Source: Caulobacteraceae bacterium (GTDB lineage Bacteria > Pseudomonadota > Alphaproteobacteria > Caulobacterales > Caulobacteraceae). From it: 39,804 bases of DNA. The position numbers were made by a program, and so were the translations under genes. The stretch is taken from NCBI GenBank assembly GCA_003164925.1, contig PLRV01000088.1:1-39804 (forward strand), in the 5' to 3' direction. Below the pieces are notes generated by a model, which did not search any database, was not told the origin of the DNA, and saw only the letters and a program-made list of their open reading frames with translations. This document shows positions 8,428-17,276 of this stretch, one piece after another. How positions within the stretch are numbered: position 1 is the stretch's first letter; each line of letters opens with the position of its first letter.

Positions 8428-9783
8428 TTAGTAGGCTAGATCCTCAAAGGCCCGGCTGGCGTCGCCCTGCCAAGGACCGCGATAAAGGTCCAGCAGCCGC
8501 TCAGCCGGCGTGATCCCGCTGTCGGCGATCTCCTCCAGCTCGCCCAGGAACACGGTCTCGTCGATCATGCTGGCGTTCAGCTTGGCCCGGCGGCGCAGGC
8601 CGGCCTTGGCGATGGCCACCATGTCGCGCGCCACGTCCTGCACGGTGCGGCCGCCGATCTCGCCTTTCAGCCCCGTCCGGGCCGCGTCCAGCCGCAACCG
8701 GGCCCGCTGCTCGCTCGTCCAGTCTTTGCAAAGACTCCAGGCCGCCTCCAGGGCGGCATCGTCGTACAAGACGCCCGCCCACAGGGCCGGCAGGGCGCAG
8801 ATGCGCGAGGCCGGACCCGAATCGGCGCCGCGCATCTCCAGGTACTGTTTCAGCCGCACCTCGGGAAACAGGGTGGTCAGGTGGTCGGCCCAGTCGCCCA
8901 AGGTCGGGCGTTCGCCCGGCAGCTCGGGCAACTCGCCCTGCATGAAGGCGCGGAATGAGCGGCCCGCCGTGTCGATGTATCGCTCCGCGCGTTTCACGAA
9001 GTACATGGGAACGTCCAGCGCGTAGTCCGCATAGCTCTCAAAGCCGAATCCGTCCTGGAACACGAACTCCAGCATGCCGGTGCGGTCCGGGTCGGTGTCG
9101 GTCCATACAGCGGCGCGGCTGGACAGCAGGCCCGATGGCTTGCCCTCGATGAAGGGCGAGTTGGCGAACAGGGCCGTGGCGATGGGCTGCAGCGCCAGGC
9201 TCACCCGGAACTTTTTCACCATGTCCGCCTCGGAGGCGAAGTCCAGGTTGGCCTGCACCGTGCAGGTGCGCAGCATCATGTCCAGACCCTTGCCGCCGAC
9301 CTTGGGCATGTAGGCGCGCATGATGGCGTAGCGGCCCTTGGGCATCACCGGGCAGTCCTCGCGCCGCCAAGTGGGCGTGAAGCCCAGGCCGAGAAAGCCG
9401 ATGCCAAGCGGATCGGCGATGGCCTTGACCTCATCAAGGTGGTTTTGGGTCTCGCCGCAGATGTCGTGGATCGACTCCAGGGGCGCGCCCGAAAGCTCGA
9501 ACTGGCCAGCGGGCTCCAGGCTGACGCTCGCCTTGCCCCGCTGCAGGGCGATCAGGGTCTCGCCTTCGTAGACGCCCCGCCATCCGAAGCGCATCAGCCC
9601 TTCGAGCAGGGCCTTGATGCCATCGGGCTCATAGGGAACCGTCGCGTGCGAACCGTGGCGGAAAACGAACTTCTCGTGCTCTGCGCCGATCAGGAACGGC
9701 CCATCGGGCTTGCAGCCGTCGGCCAGATGCTGGGCCAACCCTTGAGCAGTGAGCGGCCGGTCATCCACAGAGGTTGCGGCCAT
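8428..9783 (-). CDS. gshA: Glutamate-cysteine ligase, plant/alphaproteobacterial type
   Basis: This enzyme joins L-glutamate and L-cysteine with ATP, the first step of glutathione synthesis, in the cytoplasm. Its 451 residues fit the plant-type class rather than the E. coli GshA class. Seen motifs are FLIGAEHEKFVF near the N-terminus (substrate and metal binding), SLEPAGQFELSGAP, the KGRYAIMRAYMPKVG block, CTVQANLDFASEADM and the late LKQYLEMRGADSGP. GGAG six bases before the ATG at 9783 supports that start over the in-frame TTG at 9795. rsmE lies upstream in the same direction with a 116-base gap, a common alphaproteobacterial order. Confidence 0.95.
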   Translation of the reverse strand: MAATSVDDRPLTAQGLAQHLADGCKPDGPFLIGAEHEKFVFRHGSHATVPYEPDGIKALLEGLMRFGWRGVYEGETLIALQRGKASVSLEPAGQFELSGAPLESIHDICGETQNHLDEVKAIADPLGIGFLGLGFTPTWRREDCPVMPKGRYAIMRAYMPKVGGKGLDMMLRTCTVQANLDFASEADMVKKFRVSLALQPIATALFANSPFIEGKPSGLLSSRAAVWTDTDPDRTGMLEFVFQDGFGFESYADYALDVPMYFVKRAERYIDTAGRSFRAFMQGELPELPGERPTLGDWADHLTTLFPEVRLKQYLEMRGADSGPASRICALPALWAGVLYDDAALEAAWSLCKDWTSEQRARLRLDAARTGLKGEIGGRTVQDVARDMVAIAKAGLRRRAKLNASMIDETVFLGELEEIADSGITPAERLLDLYRGPWQGDASRAFEDLAY

Positions 9784-9899
9784 GCCACGCTCCAAATCCC
9801 CACAAGCGACGGTTCTTCACGCCTTTCGGCGCGCGAGAGGCCGTCGCTTCACCTCGCCAGCGGCAGTTAATGGGCCTGGGCCCCAATCTCAAGGGGGCG

Positions 9900-10661
9900 T
9901 CAGCCCGTCCGCCAATCCCCCAGGGCCGCCTGCCACAGGGTCAGCGCGGCGACGGCGGCCGTGTCGGCCCTCAGAATACGCGGACCCAGCGACGCCGGCG
10001 TGACGTAGGACAGCCCCTGCAGCCGCGTTCGCTCCTGCGCATCAAAGCCACCCTCGGGCCCGATCAGCACCGCCCATGGCCCGGCTGGCTCCCCCGCCAA
10101 CGCCCGCAGCGCCGGAACGGCGCGCCCGTTCGGCCCGCCCCAGTCCGCCGCCGGATCATCCCCCGCCTCGTCGCAGAACATCAGCCGCCGCTCCGGGGCC
10201 CATCCATTCAGCAGCCGTTCGAGCTTGTCCGGTCCGATGACCTCCGGCGCGTCCAGCCGGCCGGTCTGCTCGGCCGCCTCCGTCGCGATGGCGCTGAGAC
10301 GGGCAAGATTGGCGTGGTCGGCATTGGTGCGACGGGTGGTGACGAGGCGTATGCGCCGCACGCCCAGTTCGGTCGCCTTCTCCACGATGGTTTCCAGCGG
10401 CCCGCGCTTGACCAGGGCCAGGATCAGCTCGAGGTCAGGTCCCAGGGCCTGAGGCCGCGTCTGGGCCACGGTCTCCAGTACGCAGCCACGCTTGGACGTC
10501 TCGGCCAGGCGCGCGCGCCACTCCCCATGGCGCCCATTGAAGGCCAAAATCTCGGCTCCCACGCCCAGCCGCATCACCTGAGTCAGGTAGCGCGCCTGTT
10601 CTGGCCGGGGCGAAAAGCTTGCGCCCGCCTCTAGATCGTCATCGACAAATAGCCGGATCAT
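9900..10661 (-). CDS. rsmE: 16S rRNA (uracil-1498-N3)-methyltransferase
   Basis: RsmE is a SPOUT-class enzyme that methylates U1498 of 16S rRNA at N3 using S-adenosylmethionine. The 253-residue protein has an N-terminal PUA-like part (MIRLFVDDDL... HYLTQVMRL-like segment EQARYLTQVMRLG) and a C-terminal knotted domain. The cofactor-binding loops are GPEGGF (201-206) and LGPRILRADTA (225-235), both diagnostic. EKATELGV near residue 94 is also conserved. Its 71-base upstream region is shared with the divergent PPK2 gene. Confidence 0.95.
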   Translation of the reverse strand: MIRLFVDDDLEAGASFSPRPEQARYLTQVMRLGVGAEILAFNGRHGEWRARLAETSKRGCVLETVAQTRPQALGPDLELILALVKRGPLETIVEKATELGVRRIRLVTTRRTNADHANLARLSAIATEAAEQTGRLDAPEVIGPDKLERLLNGWAPERRLMFCDEAGDDPAADWGGPNGRAVPALRALAGEPAGPWAVLIGPEGGFDAQERTRLQGLSYVTPASLGPRILRADTAAVAALTLWQAALGDWRTG

Positions 10662-10732
10662 GGCGCCTTCTTAGAATGCAGGCATTCAAACCGCGACGAC
10701 TTTTGCGGCGGCGCTGACAAACCGGGAGTGGA

Positions 10733-11494
10733 ATGAGCCGATCCGAAGACCACGACGCGCAATTCCGCGCCCTGTCCATCGAGCTGGTCAGGACCCAGAT
10801 TTGGGCGATGAAAGAAGGCCACAAGGCCGTGATCCTGTTCGAGGGGCGCGATGCGGCGGGCAAGGACGGAACGATCCGTCGCCTGACCGAGCACCTGTCC
10901 ACCCGCGCGACGCGGGTGGTGGCCCTGCCCAAGCCCTCCGACCGAGAGGAGGGCCAGTGGTGGTTTCAGCGCTACGTCCACTTTCTGCCCGGCGCCGGAG
11001 AATGGGTCATCTTCAACCGCTCCTGGTACAACCGCGCGGGCGTGGAGACGGTGATGGGCTTTTCCACGCCGCAGCAGCAGGAGCAGTTCCTGATCGACGC
11101 GCCGGACTTCGAGCGCATGCTCATCGCCTCGGGCGTGCAGGTGATCAAATACTGGCTCGACGTCTCACAGGACGAGCAGCGCAAGCGCATCGAGGAGCGC
11201 GAGACCGACCCGCTCAAGCGGTTGAAAACCGGCCCCATGGACCGCGAGGCGCTCAAGCGCTGGGACGCCTACTCCCAGGCGCGCGACGAGATGCTGATGC
11301 GCACCCACACCGCCGCAGCGCCCTGGACCTGCGTGCGGGCCGACCACAAGAAGCGGGCGCACCTCAACATCATGCGCCACCTGCTGCATGCGCTGGCCTG
11401 CCCCAAGCTGTCGAAGAAGACGGACAAACCCGATCCCGACGTGCTGTTCCCCTTCGAGGCCAAGGCGCTAGGCGATGGGCGGCTGGCGCGCTGA
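10733..11494 (+). CDS. ppk2: Polyphosphate kinase 2 (class I PPK2)
   Basis: PPK2 enzymes transfer phosphate between polyphosphate and nucleoside di- or monophosphates. The 253-residue single-domain protein has the Walker A loop EGRDAAGKDG (37-46), then the lid-type segment ALPKPSDREEGQWWFQRYVHFLP and the Walker B region FNRSWYNRAGVE (94-105), all PPK2 signatures. The length and the residue after Walker A (Asp, GKDG) fit class I enzymes that phosphorylate NDPs, but substrate preference needs assay. GGGAGTGGA stands right before the ATG. It runs convergent with the small lipoprotein gene, only three bases away. Confidence 0.93.
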   Translation: MSRSEDHDAQFRALSIELVRTQIWAMKEGHKAVILFEGRDAAGKDGTIRRLTEHLSTRATRVVALPKPSDREEGQWWFQRYVHFLPGAGEWVIFNRSWYNRAGVETVMGFSTPQQQEQFLIDAPDFERMLIASGVQVIKYWLDVSQDEQRKRIEERETDPLKRLKTGPMDREALKRWDAYSQARDEMLMRTHTAAAPWTCVRADHKKRAHLNIMRHLLHALACPKLSKKTDKPDPDVLFPFEAKALGDGRLAR

Positions 11495-11497
11495 GGA

Positions 11498-11764
11498 TCA
11501 GAACCGCGGCTCGCCGTTCTCCCAGTAGTACCGGCCGGTGACCTGGTCGAAATAGTAGTAGCGGTTTTCGTGCTGGTTGAAGTACTGGCGCCGGTTGGCG
11601 ATCTTGCTGCAGGGATTGTCCTTGGGGCAGGTCGTGCGCGGGTCCGCGCCGGCCGCAATGGGCGGTTCGGGCTTGTGCTTCCACAAGGCGCATCCCCCCA
11701 GCGCCAGGAACGTCGCCGTCAGCACCGCCAAGGCCAGGGTCGGGGCCGTCCGCTTCGCACTCAT
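11498..11764 (-). CDS. Small hypothetical lipoprotein
   Basis: The 88-residue protein has a lipoprotein signal sequence: basic start MSAKR, hydrophobic core, and the lipobox LGGC with the lipidated Cys at 25. The mature part is short and has two further cysteines in TTCPKDNPCSK that could form a disulfide. It ends in a Tyr-rich block (QYFNQHENRYYYFDQVTGRYYWENG) that looks like repeated Y/F-(D/E)-x-x-TGRYYW units. No family is recognised. GGAGG five bases before the ATG is a strong ribosome site. Confidence 0.75.
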   Translation of the reverse strand: MSAKRTAPTLALAVLTATFLALGGCALWKHKPEPPIAAGADPRTTCPKDNPCSKIANRRQYFNQHENRYYYFDQVTGRYYWENGEPRF

Positions 11765-11794
11765 GTGGTCCTCCGCCGAAATCGCTAGCCGTCG

Positions 11795-11920
11795 TCAACA
11801 CAGCACCACCATGCGGCCCCGTTGGCTCGGGTCGTCATAATCGCGCGCGGTCACGGCGTCGACCAGGGTCTTCTGCGGGCGCGAATCGAACAGGTTTGAT
11901 TTCGTAGTGACGAGCGCCGC
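11795..11920 (-). other. Coding-like open frame without a normal start codon
   Basis: The minus strand holds 41 sense codons between in-frame stops (TGA at 11921-11923 and TGA at 11795-11797). The translation includes NLFDSRPQKTLVDAV and ARDYDDPSQRGRMVVLC. Third codon positions are mostly G or C, as in the neighbouring genes, and the composition looks like a real small protein. There is no ATG, GTG or TTG near its beginning: the frame opens with GCG GCG CTC GTC ACT ACG AAA. The first usable start is an internal GTG that would leave 19 residues. It could be a small gene with a lost or non-canonical start, or chance. Confidence 0.3.
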
Positions 11921-11942
11921 TCATCCGTTGCACAAAGCCGCC

Positions 11943-12878
11943 ATGTCCGCCGCCCTTCCAGACGCCGAAGCCGCCAACTGGGTCGACCGGCATGCGCCGC
12001 ACGGCCTGCGGCCCTGGCTCAGGCTCGGCCGGTTCGACCGGCCGATCGGCGCTTGGCTCCTGCTCCTGCCCGGCTGGCAGGGCGTGGCCCTGGCGGCGGC
12101 CCAGATGGGACATTGGCCCGATCCCTGGGTTCTGGCGCGGTTCTTCCTGGGCGCCTTCCTGATGCGAGGCGCCGGCTGCGCCTGGAACGATATCCTCGAC
12201 CGGGACATCGACGCAAAGGTCGCGCGCACCGCGCAGCGGCCGATCCCTTCCGGACAGATCAGCGTCAAGCAAGCCCTGGCCTTCATAGCCCTGTGCTGCC
12301 TTGCGAGCCTGGCCATCCTGCTGACCATGAACCTTCTGGCCATCGCCCTGGGCGCCGGCTCCCTGCTGCTGGTCGCCGCGTACCCTTTGATGAAACGCAT
12401 CACCTGGTGGCCGCAGGCCTGGCTGGGCCTGACCTTCAACTGGGGCTCCCTTATGGGCTACGCCGCCGTGGCCAGCCGCCTGGGCTGGCCCCCGGCCCTG
12501 CTCTATATGGGCGGGTTTTTCTGGACCCTGGGCTACGACACCCTCTACGCCATCCAGGACAAGGAGGACGACGCTTTGGTCGGGGTGAAGTCCTCGGCCC
12601 TGCGTCTGGGGGCGGCCACGCCCGGGGCTGTGCTGGCCTTCTACGGCCTGGCCTTCACGCTGGCCCTGGCCGCCGCCTGGAGCGCGCGGCTCGGACCGCT
12701 GTTTCTTCCCTTCGCGGGCCTCTACGCGGTCCATCTGTCGCGCCAAGCCGCCAAGGCGCGCATCGACGACGGCTCATTGGCCCTGCGCCTGTTCAAATCC
12801 AACCGCAACGCCGCCCTTCTGCTCCTGGCTGGGCTGATGGCAGGCCTGTGGCGCTCGGGCTTAGCCGGCGGCCCATGA
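11943..12878 (+). CDS. ubiA: 4-hydroxybenzoate polyprenyltransferase
   Basis: UbiA attaches the polyprenyl tail to 4-hydroxybenzoate in ubiquinone synthesis and is an integral inner-membrane enzyme. The 311 residues show about eight or nine membrane helices and both Mg-diphosphate motifs: NDILDRDID (82-90) and DTLYAIQDKEDD (199-210). RFDRPIGAWLLLLPGWQGV near residue 30 is typical of the ubiquinone-type enzyme. The ATG at 11943 is chosen; a GTG at 11907 in frame is also possible, and neither has a clear ribosome site. UbiD, which removes the carboxyl group in the next step of the pathway, is coded at 13872. Confidence 0.95.
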   Translation: MSAALPDAEAANWVDRHAPHGLRPWLRLGRFDRPIGAWLLLLPGWQGVALAAAQMGHWPDPWVLARFFLGAFLMRGAGCAWNDILDRDIDAKVARTAQRPIPSGQISVKQALAFIALCCLASLAILLTMNLLAIALGAGSLLLVAAYPLMKRITWWPQAWLGLTFNWGSLMGYAAVASRLGWPPALLYMGGFFWTLGYDTLYAIQDKEDDALVGVKSSALRLGAATPGAVLAFYGLAFTLALAAAWSARLGPLFLPFAGLYAVHLSRQAAKARIDDGSLALRLFKSNRNAALLLLAGLMAGLWRSGLAGGP

Positions 12879-12884
12879 GCCGCT

Positions 12885-13787
12885 TCAGTTCCTTTTTGCG
12901 AACTTCGGCTGGAAGTCGCGAGGGGCCCAGGACAGATCTTCCTGCGCGGGCCCGGCCTTGAACACTAGGTTCTCTGCCATGCGTTTTCCCATCTGCGCCG
13001 TGGCTCCCTTGAGCAGAGGCTTGGCTATGGCAAAGCCCAAGGCCCACAGCCATTCGGGCGCCGTGACGATCCGCGGTCGCCGGCCCATGCCCTCAAACAC
13101 CCGTTCGGCCATCTGGCGATAGGTCAAGGTCTCGCCGCCCGGCAGGTCGTAGGCGCGATCATGCGCGGCCGGCCGGACGGCGGCCAGCAAAGCGCCCATC
13201 GCCAGATCGTCCGCGTGCACCGGCTGACGCAGACCTTGGCCCGACCCGGCCAGGGGCAGAAAGCCCAGGCGGCGAATCATCCCCGCCAGGCGCGTCACAT
13301 TCTGGTCGTGGCCCTCGGCGTAGATCAGCGTCGGCCGCAGGATGGTCCAGGCGACGCCGTGCGCCTCGCAGAAAGCCATCGTCGCGGCCTCTCCGCCGGC
13401 CAGCTTCTGGGCGACCCTGCGCTCGCCCTCGTCGTCCGAGCCAGCCTTGGTGAACACGCTGGTGGAGGAGAAGGCCACCAGCCGCTGCATGCCTCGGGCC
13501 TTCAGCGCCGGCAGGGCCGGCGGCAGGGCCCAGATGGGCGACAGGCTGATCACCGTCGCCGCGTCCGGCAGAGCCGTTCCCAACTGCGGACCATCCAGAT
13601 CAACCTGCAGCCAACGCAAGGAGCCGTCGGGAGGTCGGGTCGGTTTGCGGCTTAGGGCGATGGCCTCCACGCCCAGCGTCGCCAGTCGCGGGACAAGGAA
13701 CCGGCCGATCAGGCTGGTGGCGCCCAGCACGAGGACGGGATCGGCTATGGCGGGGGCGCGCGGATTCACGAGCCCGGTTATATCCAT
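12885..13787 (-). CDS. NAD(P)-binding epimerase/NDUFA9-like protein
   Basis: This 300-residue Rossmann-fold protein belongs to the atypical short-chain dehydrogenase/NAD-dependent epimerase group. The nucleotide loop is [18 protein letters not shown] (GATSLIG at 22-28). Further on come FSSTSVFTK, the [11 protein letters not shown] block and QPVHADDLA, typical of NDUFA9-like (complex I assembly) proteins. A catalytic YxxxK is not evident, so it may be a binding protein rather than an enzyme. ATG at 13787 is chosen; a frame upstream to an ATG at 13871 would leave no room for the divergent ubiD promoter. The 3' end is 6 bases from ubiA's. The much longer frame on this strand through ubiD is antisense noise. 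Confidence 0.82.
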   Translation of the reverse strand: MDITGLVNPRAPAIADPVLVLGATSLIGRFLVPRLATLGVEAIALSRKPTRPPDGSLRWLQVDLDGPQLGTALPDAATVISLSPIWALPPALPALKARGMQRLVAFSSTSVFTKAGSDDEGERRVAQKLAGGEAATMAFCEAHGVAWTILRPTLIYAEGHDQNVTRLAGMIRRLGFLPLAGSGQGLRQPVHADDLAMGALLAAVRPAAHDRAYDLPGGETLTYRQMAERVFEGMGRRPRIVTAPEWLWALGFAIAKPLLKGATAQMGKRMAENLVFKAGPAQEDLSWAPRDFQPKFAKRN

Positions 13788-13871
13788 CCGCGAGCGATCG
13801 CGCGAGCGGTCGAGCTTGGGCGTGGCGATCCGTTTAGGAACGTCGTAGGTGTCGCTTTGAAGCGAGGGCAT

Positions 13872-15401
13872 ATGGCTTATCGATCTTTGCGCGATTTCAT
13901 GGCGATGCTGGAAGCGGCCAGCGAGTTGGTGCGGGTAAAGGAGCCCGTATCGACCGTGCTTGAAATGACCGAGATTCAGACCCGCCTCTTGGCCAGCGGC
14001 GGACCGGCCGTCCTGTTCGAGAATCCCATCCGCGCCGACGGTCAGCCCTCGTCCATCCCCTGCCTGGCCAACCTGTTCGGCACGGTGGCCCGTGTGGCCA
14101 AGGGCGTGACCCTCCAGGGCAAGGACCGCGCCACCGCTGCAGACCTGCGCGAGGTGGGCGAGCTGCTGGCGTTTCTGCGCCAGCCCCAGCCGCCGCGCGG
14201 CCTGTCCGGCGCCATGGAAATGCTGCCCCTGGCCAAGACCGTCCTGTCCATGCGGCCCAAGACGGTGAAGCGCGCGCCCGTGCAGGAGGTGGTGCTGACC
14301 GGGGCCGACATCGACCTTGGCAAGCTGCCGATTCAGACCTGTTGGCCCGGCGAGCCCGCCCCGCTCATCACCTGGCCCTTGGTGATCACCCGGGGCCCAG
14401 GCGACGCCGCGGAGGACGATTACAACCTCGGCATCTATCGCATGCAGGTGCTGGGGCCCGACAAAACCGTCATGCGCTGGCTGGCTCATCGCGGCGGCGC
14501 ACAGCATCATCGCCGCTGGAAGGCGGCGGGCAAGCGCGAGCCCCTGCCCGCCTGCGCGGTGCTGGGCGCCGATCCGGGCATGATCCTGGCCGCCGTGACG
14601 CCGGTGCCCGACACCCTGTCGGAGTATCAGTTCGCCGGCCTGCTGCGCGGCGCCAAGGTTGAGCTGGTCAAGGCCAAGACCCAGCCCCTGCTGGTTCCGG
14701 CCGAGGCCGAGATCGTACTGGAAGGCGTGGTGCACCTGGACGACTACGCCGACGAGGGGCCCTACGGCGACCACACCGGCTACTACAATTCGGTCGAGCG
14801 CTTCCCCGTGTTCGAGATCACGGCCATCACCATGCGCAGGGACCCGATCTATCTGACCACCTTCACGGGCCGGCCGCCCGACGAACCCAGCGTGCTGGGC
14901 GAGGCCCTCAACGAGGTGTTCATCCCCCTGCTGCGCCAGCAGTTTCCCGAGATCACCGATTTCTGGCTGCCGCCGGAGGGCTGCAGCTACCGCATCGCCG
15001 TGGTGTCGATGAAGAAGGCCTATCCGGGCCACGCCAAGCGGGTGATGCTGGGCGTATGGTCCTATCTGCGCCAGTTCATGTACACCAAGTGGGTCATCGT
15101 GGTGGACGACGACATAGATGCACGCGACTGGAAGGATGTGATGTGGGCCCTCTCCACCCGCATGGACCCGGCGCGCGACATCACGGTGATCGAGAACACC
15201 CCGATCGATTACCTGGACTTCGCCTCGCCCGAGTCCGGCCTAGGCTCGAAGATCGGCCTGGACGCCACCGACAAGTGGCCGCCCGAAACCCACCGCGAAT
15301 GGGGCCGTAAGATCGCCATGGACCCTGAGGTGGTGCGCGCGGTCAGCGAAAAGTGGGCCACGCTCGGGCTGCCGGGCGAGGGCAAGCCGATCTGGAAGTG
15401 A
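13872..15401 (+). CDS. ubiD: 4-hydroxy-3-polyprenylbenzoate decarboxylase
   Basis: UbiD removes the ring carboxylate in ubiquinone synthesis with a prenylated FMN cofactor made by UbiX. The 509-residue protein begins with the family's MAYRSLRDF. The prFMN/metal-binding block [20 protein letters not shown] (~196-215) and the catalytic-loop motif [12 protein letters not shown] (Glu ~295) are visible, as is the C-terminal [15 protein letters not shown] segment. GAGG five bases before the ATG at 13872 supports this start. No ubiX is in the window. tldE follows closely but the 36-base gap has no clear ribosome site. Confidence 0.95.
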   Translation: MAYRSLRDFMAMLEAASELVRVKEPVSTVLEMTEIQTRLLASGGPAVLFENPIRADGQPSSIPCLANLFGTVARVAKGVTLQGKDRATAADLREVGELLAFLRQPQPPRGLSGAMEMLPLAKTVLSMRPKTVKRAPVQEVVLTGADIDLGKLPIQTCWPGEPAPLITWPLVITRGPGDAAEDDYNLGIYRMQVLGPDKTVMRWLAHRGGAQHHRRWKAAGKREPLPACAVLGADPGMILAAVTPVPDTLSEYQFAGLLRGAKVELVKAKTQPLLVPAEAEIVLEGVVHLDDYADEGPYGDHTGYYNSVERFPVFEITAITMRRDPIYLTTFTGRPPDEPSVLGEALNEVFIPLLRQQFPEITDFWLPPEGCSYRIAVVSMKKAYPGHAKRVMLGVWSYLRQFMYTKWVIVVDDDIDARDWKDVMWALSTRMDPARDITVIENTPIDYLDFASPESGLGSKIGLDATDKWPPETHREWGRKIAMDPEVVRAVSEKWATLGLPGEGKPIWK

Positions 15402-15437
15402 GGCTGGCTCTTGCGGGCCGGGGCCGCCCTGCCCCAT

Positions 15438-16778
15438 ATGGCGCGCATGGACGAAAACCTGTTGCATGATCTGGTCGGCGCTGCCCTGAAAGCCGGCGCC
15501 GACGCCGCCGAGGCCGTTTGGGCCGAACGTCAATCCTTGTCCGTCAGCGTGCGCCTGGGCGACTTGGAGGAGGTCGAGCGCGAAGAAGCCCGCGACCTGG
15601 GCATCCGTGTCTTCATTGGCCAGAAACAGGCCAGCGTTTCCGGCTCCGACGTGTCAACCACGGGCCGCGCCAAGCTGGTGGAGCGGGTCCTCAACATGGC
15701 CCGCATGGCCGCCGAAGACCCCTATGCAGGCCTGGCCCCGCAAGACCGTCTGGCCAGGGGGCCCTTCCCTGACCTGCAGCTCTTCGACGCCGCCGAGCCC
15801 ACGCCGCTGGACCTGGAAGCGCGCGCCCTGGCCGCCGAGGACGCGGCCCGCGCCGTGCAGGGCGTGACCAATTCGGACGGCGGGTCGGCCTCCTGGTCGA
15901 GCAGCCGCATCTGCATGGCGACCAGCGGCGGCTTTGCCGGCGCCCACCGCGCCTCGGGCTTCTCACTCTACGCCTCGGCTATTGCCGGAGACGAACATGG
16001 CATGGAGCGGGGCGGCGATGGCCGCTCCACCCGCTGGCAATCGGACCTGCCTGCGCCCGAGGAGATCGGCTCCGAAGCGGGCCGCCGGGCAGTGCAGCGG
16101 CTGGGCGCCCACAAAATCGAAAGCCAGACCGCCTCGGTGATCTTCGAGAACCGCGTCGCCATGTCGGTGCTCTCGCCGATGCTGGGCGCCGTGTCCGGCC
16201 CGGCCATCGCCCGCGGCGCCTCGTTCCTGAAAGCCAAGCTCGGCCAGGCGGTGTTTTCCCCCGCCATCGACATCGTCGACGAGCCCCACCGCCTGCGTGG
16301 CCTCGGCTCCAGTCCTTTCGACGATGAGGGCGTGGCCAACAAAGACACCCGCCTGATCGACAAGGGCGTTCTGACCACCTGGCTGCTGAATTCCGCCTCG
16401 GCCCGTCAGCTCGGCCTTGAGACCACCGGTCACGCCTCGCGCGGCTTGGCCGGACCGCCGGGGGTGGGGGTTCACAATCTCACGATGAAGCCGGGCGATC
16501 TGGACCTGGCTGGCCTGATGCAAGCCGCCGGCAAGGGCCTCTTGGTCACCTCCATGTTCGGACCATCCCTGAACGCCAATACCGGGGACTGGTCCACCGG
16601 CGTGTCGGGCTTCTGGTTCGATGAGGGCCAGATCGCCTATCCGGTCAATGAAATCACCGTGGCCGGCAATCTTGTGGACGTCTATGCCCGCCTCGTCGCC
16701 GGAGCCGACCTCGAAATTCGCTCCGCCCATAACGCCCCCTCTCTGTTGGTCGAAGGTATGGCGATCGCTGGCCTTTGA
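15438..16778 (+). CDS. tldE: Metalloprotease subunit TldE/PmbA
   Basis: The 446-residue partner of TldD shares its fold but lacks the HExxxH zinc motif; the matching region reads VIFENRVAMSVLS. Typical PmbA segments are DLGIRVFIGQKQASVSGSD near residue 60, SSPFDDEGVANKDTRLIDKGVLTTWLL, and GLLVTSMFGPSLNANTGDWSTGVSGFWFDEGQIAYPVNEIT near the C-terminus. ATG at 15438 is chosen; the ATG nine bases later is equally possible since neither has a clear ribosome site. It is not beside tldD, as is common. Downstream, 149 bases with two short hairpins (around 16780-16806 and GTCGAT...ATCGAC at 16848-16866) separate it from the DUF4170 gene. Confidence 0.93.
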   Translation: MARMDENLLHDLVGAALKAGADAAEAVWAERQSLSVSVRLGDLEEVEREEARDLGIRVFIGQKQASVSGSDVSTTGRAKLVERVLNMARMAAEDPYAGLAPQDRLARGPFPDLQLFDAAEPTPLDLEARALAAEDAARAVQGVTNSDGGSASWSSSRICMATSGGFAGAHRASGFSLYASAIAGDEHGMERGGDGRSTRWQSDLPAPEEIGSEAGRRAVQRLGAHKIESQTASVIFENRVAMSVLSPMLGAVSGPAIARGASFLKAKLGQAVFSPAIDIVDEPHRLRGLGSSPFDDEGVANKDTRLIDKGVLTTWLLNSASARQLGLETTGHASRGLAGPPGVGVHNLTMKPGDLDLAGLMQAAGKGLLVTSMFGPSLNANTGDWSTGVSGFWFDEGQIAYPVNEITVAGNLVDVYARLVAGADLEIRSAHNAPSLLVEGMAIAGL

Positions 16779-16927
16779 GCTGACGGCGGGCGCAGCGAAT
16801 GCCGCCGTTCTGATCACGTCGCTTCTCGGAGCGGCGTGCGACGTCCAGTCGATTGATTTTATCGACGCCGGCGCCTAATCGAACTGTCGATGGCTAACGC
16901 CGTCTTGATTCTCTTGGGAAAGCACGC

Positions 16928-17161
16928 ATGCCCGACGGCAAACATCATCTGCACATCGTCCTGGGCGGCGAGTTGAAGGCTCTCGAGGGCCATCCGCACT
17001 TCCGCGACCCCTCCACCGTGGTGTTCGTCGGCGCCTATCCCAACTACGATGAGGCCTATGCGGCCTGGAAGGCCAAGGCCCAGGCGACCGTCGACAACGC
17101 CCACGCCCGCTTCTTCATCATCGACGCCGACAAGCTGCTCGATCCGACGATGACGGATTAG
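16928..17161 (+). CDS. DUF4170 family small protein
   Basis: The 77-residue protein matches DUF4170: LHIVLGGELKALEG at the start, VVFVGAYPNYDEAYAAWKAKAQ in the middle and the ending ARFFIIDADKLLDP. The family is restricted to Alphaproteobacteria, is usually found beside lipid A and Kdo genes, and has no known function. Here the same association is loosened: the lipid A genes start 2.4 kb downstream, after the small-protein operon. TTGGGAAAGCACGC precedes the ATG. A 104-bp repeat begins 11 bases after the stop. Confidence 0.88.
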   Translation: MPDGKHHLHIVLGGELKALEGHPHFRDPSTVVFVGAYPNYDEAYAAWKAKAQATVDNAHARFFIIDADKLLDPTMTD

Positions 17162-17172
17162 GGTCCCCGCGC

Positions 17173-17276
17173 TAGTGCCCGATGGGTTTAGGCGGAATCG
17201 CCTAAACGCTGAATCGTGCTCTAGATTCAAATATTTAGAGCCGGATTCAGACTTCGAGAGAAGTCATCCGGCTCTA
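17173..17276 (+). repeat. Two-hairpin intergenic repeat, copy 1
   Basis: This 104-bp element matches copy 2 (33924-34027) at all but three positions. Hairpin 1 has an inner perfect stem TTTAGGCG/CGCCTAAA with loop GAAT and an outer arm pair that is imperfect here (TAGTGCCCGAT against ATCGTGCTCTA). Hairpin 2 has an 11-bp outer stem TTAGAGCCGGAT-like/ATCCGGCTCTA, a three-base bulge TCA and an inner stem GACTTC/GAAGTC closed by GAGA, a GNRA-type loop. Four GANTC sites lie at 17195, 17211, 17224 and 17244. Its last three bases, CTA, are the stop codon (TAG) of the minus-strand gene at 17274-17489. Confidence 0.9.

Noticed and set aside
11835-12746. 303-codon minus-strand frame across ubiA
   Set aside because: Gly/Gln/Arg-rich shadow of ubiA with no family resemblance.
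13788-15032. Very long minus-strand open frame extending the epimerase-like gene through ubiD
   Set aside because: It is antisense to ubiD, has low-complexity Gly/His/Gln-rich translation and arises from GC-biased codons. The epimerase-like gene begins at 13787.
15963-16817. 284-codon minus-strand frame inside tldE
   Set aside because: Antisense of tldE, no recognisable domain.
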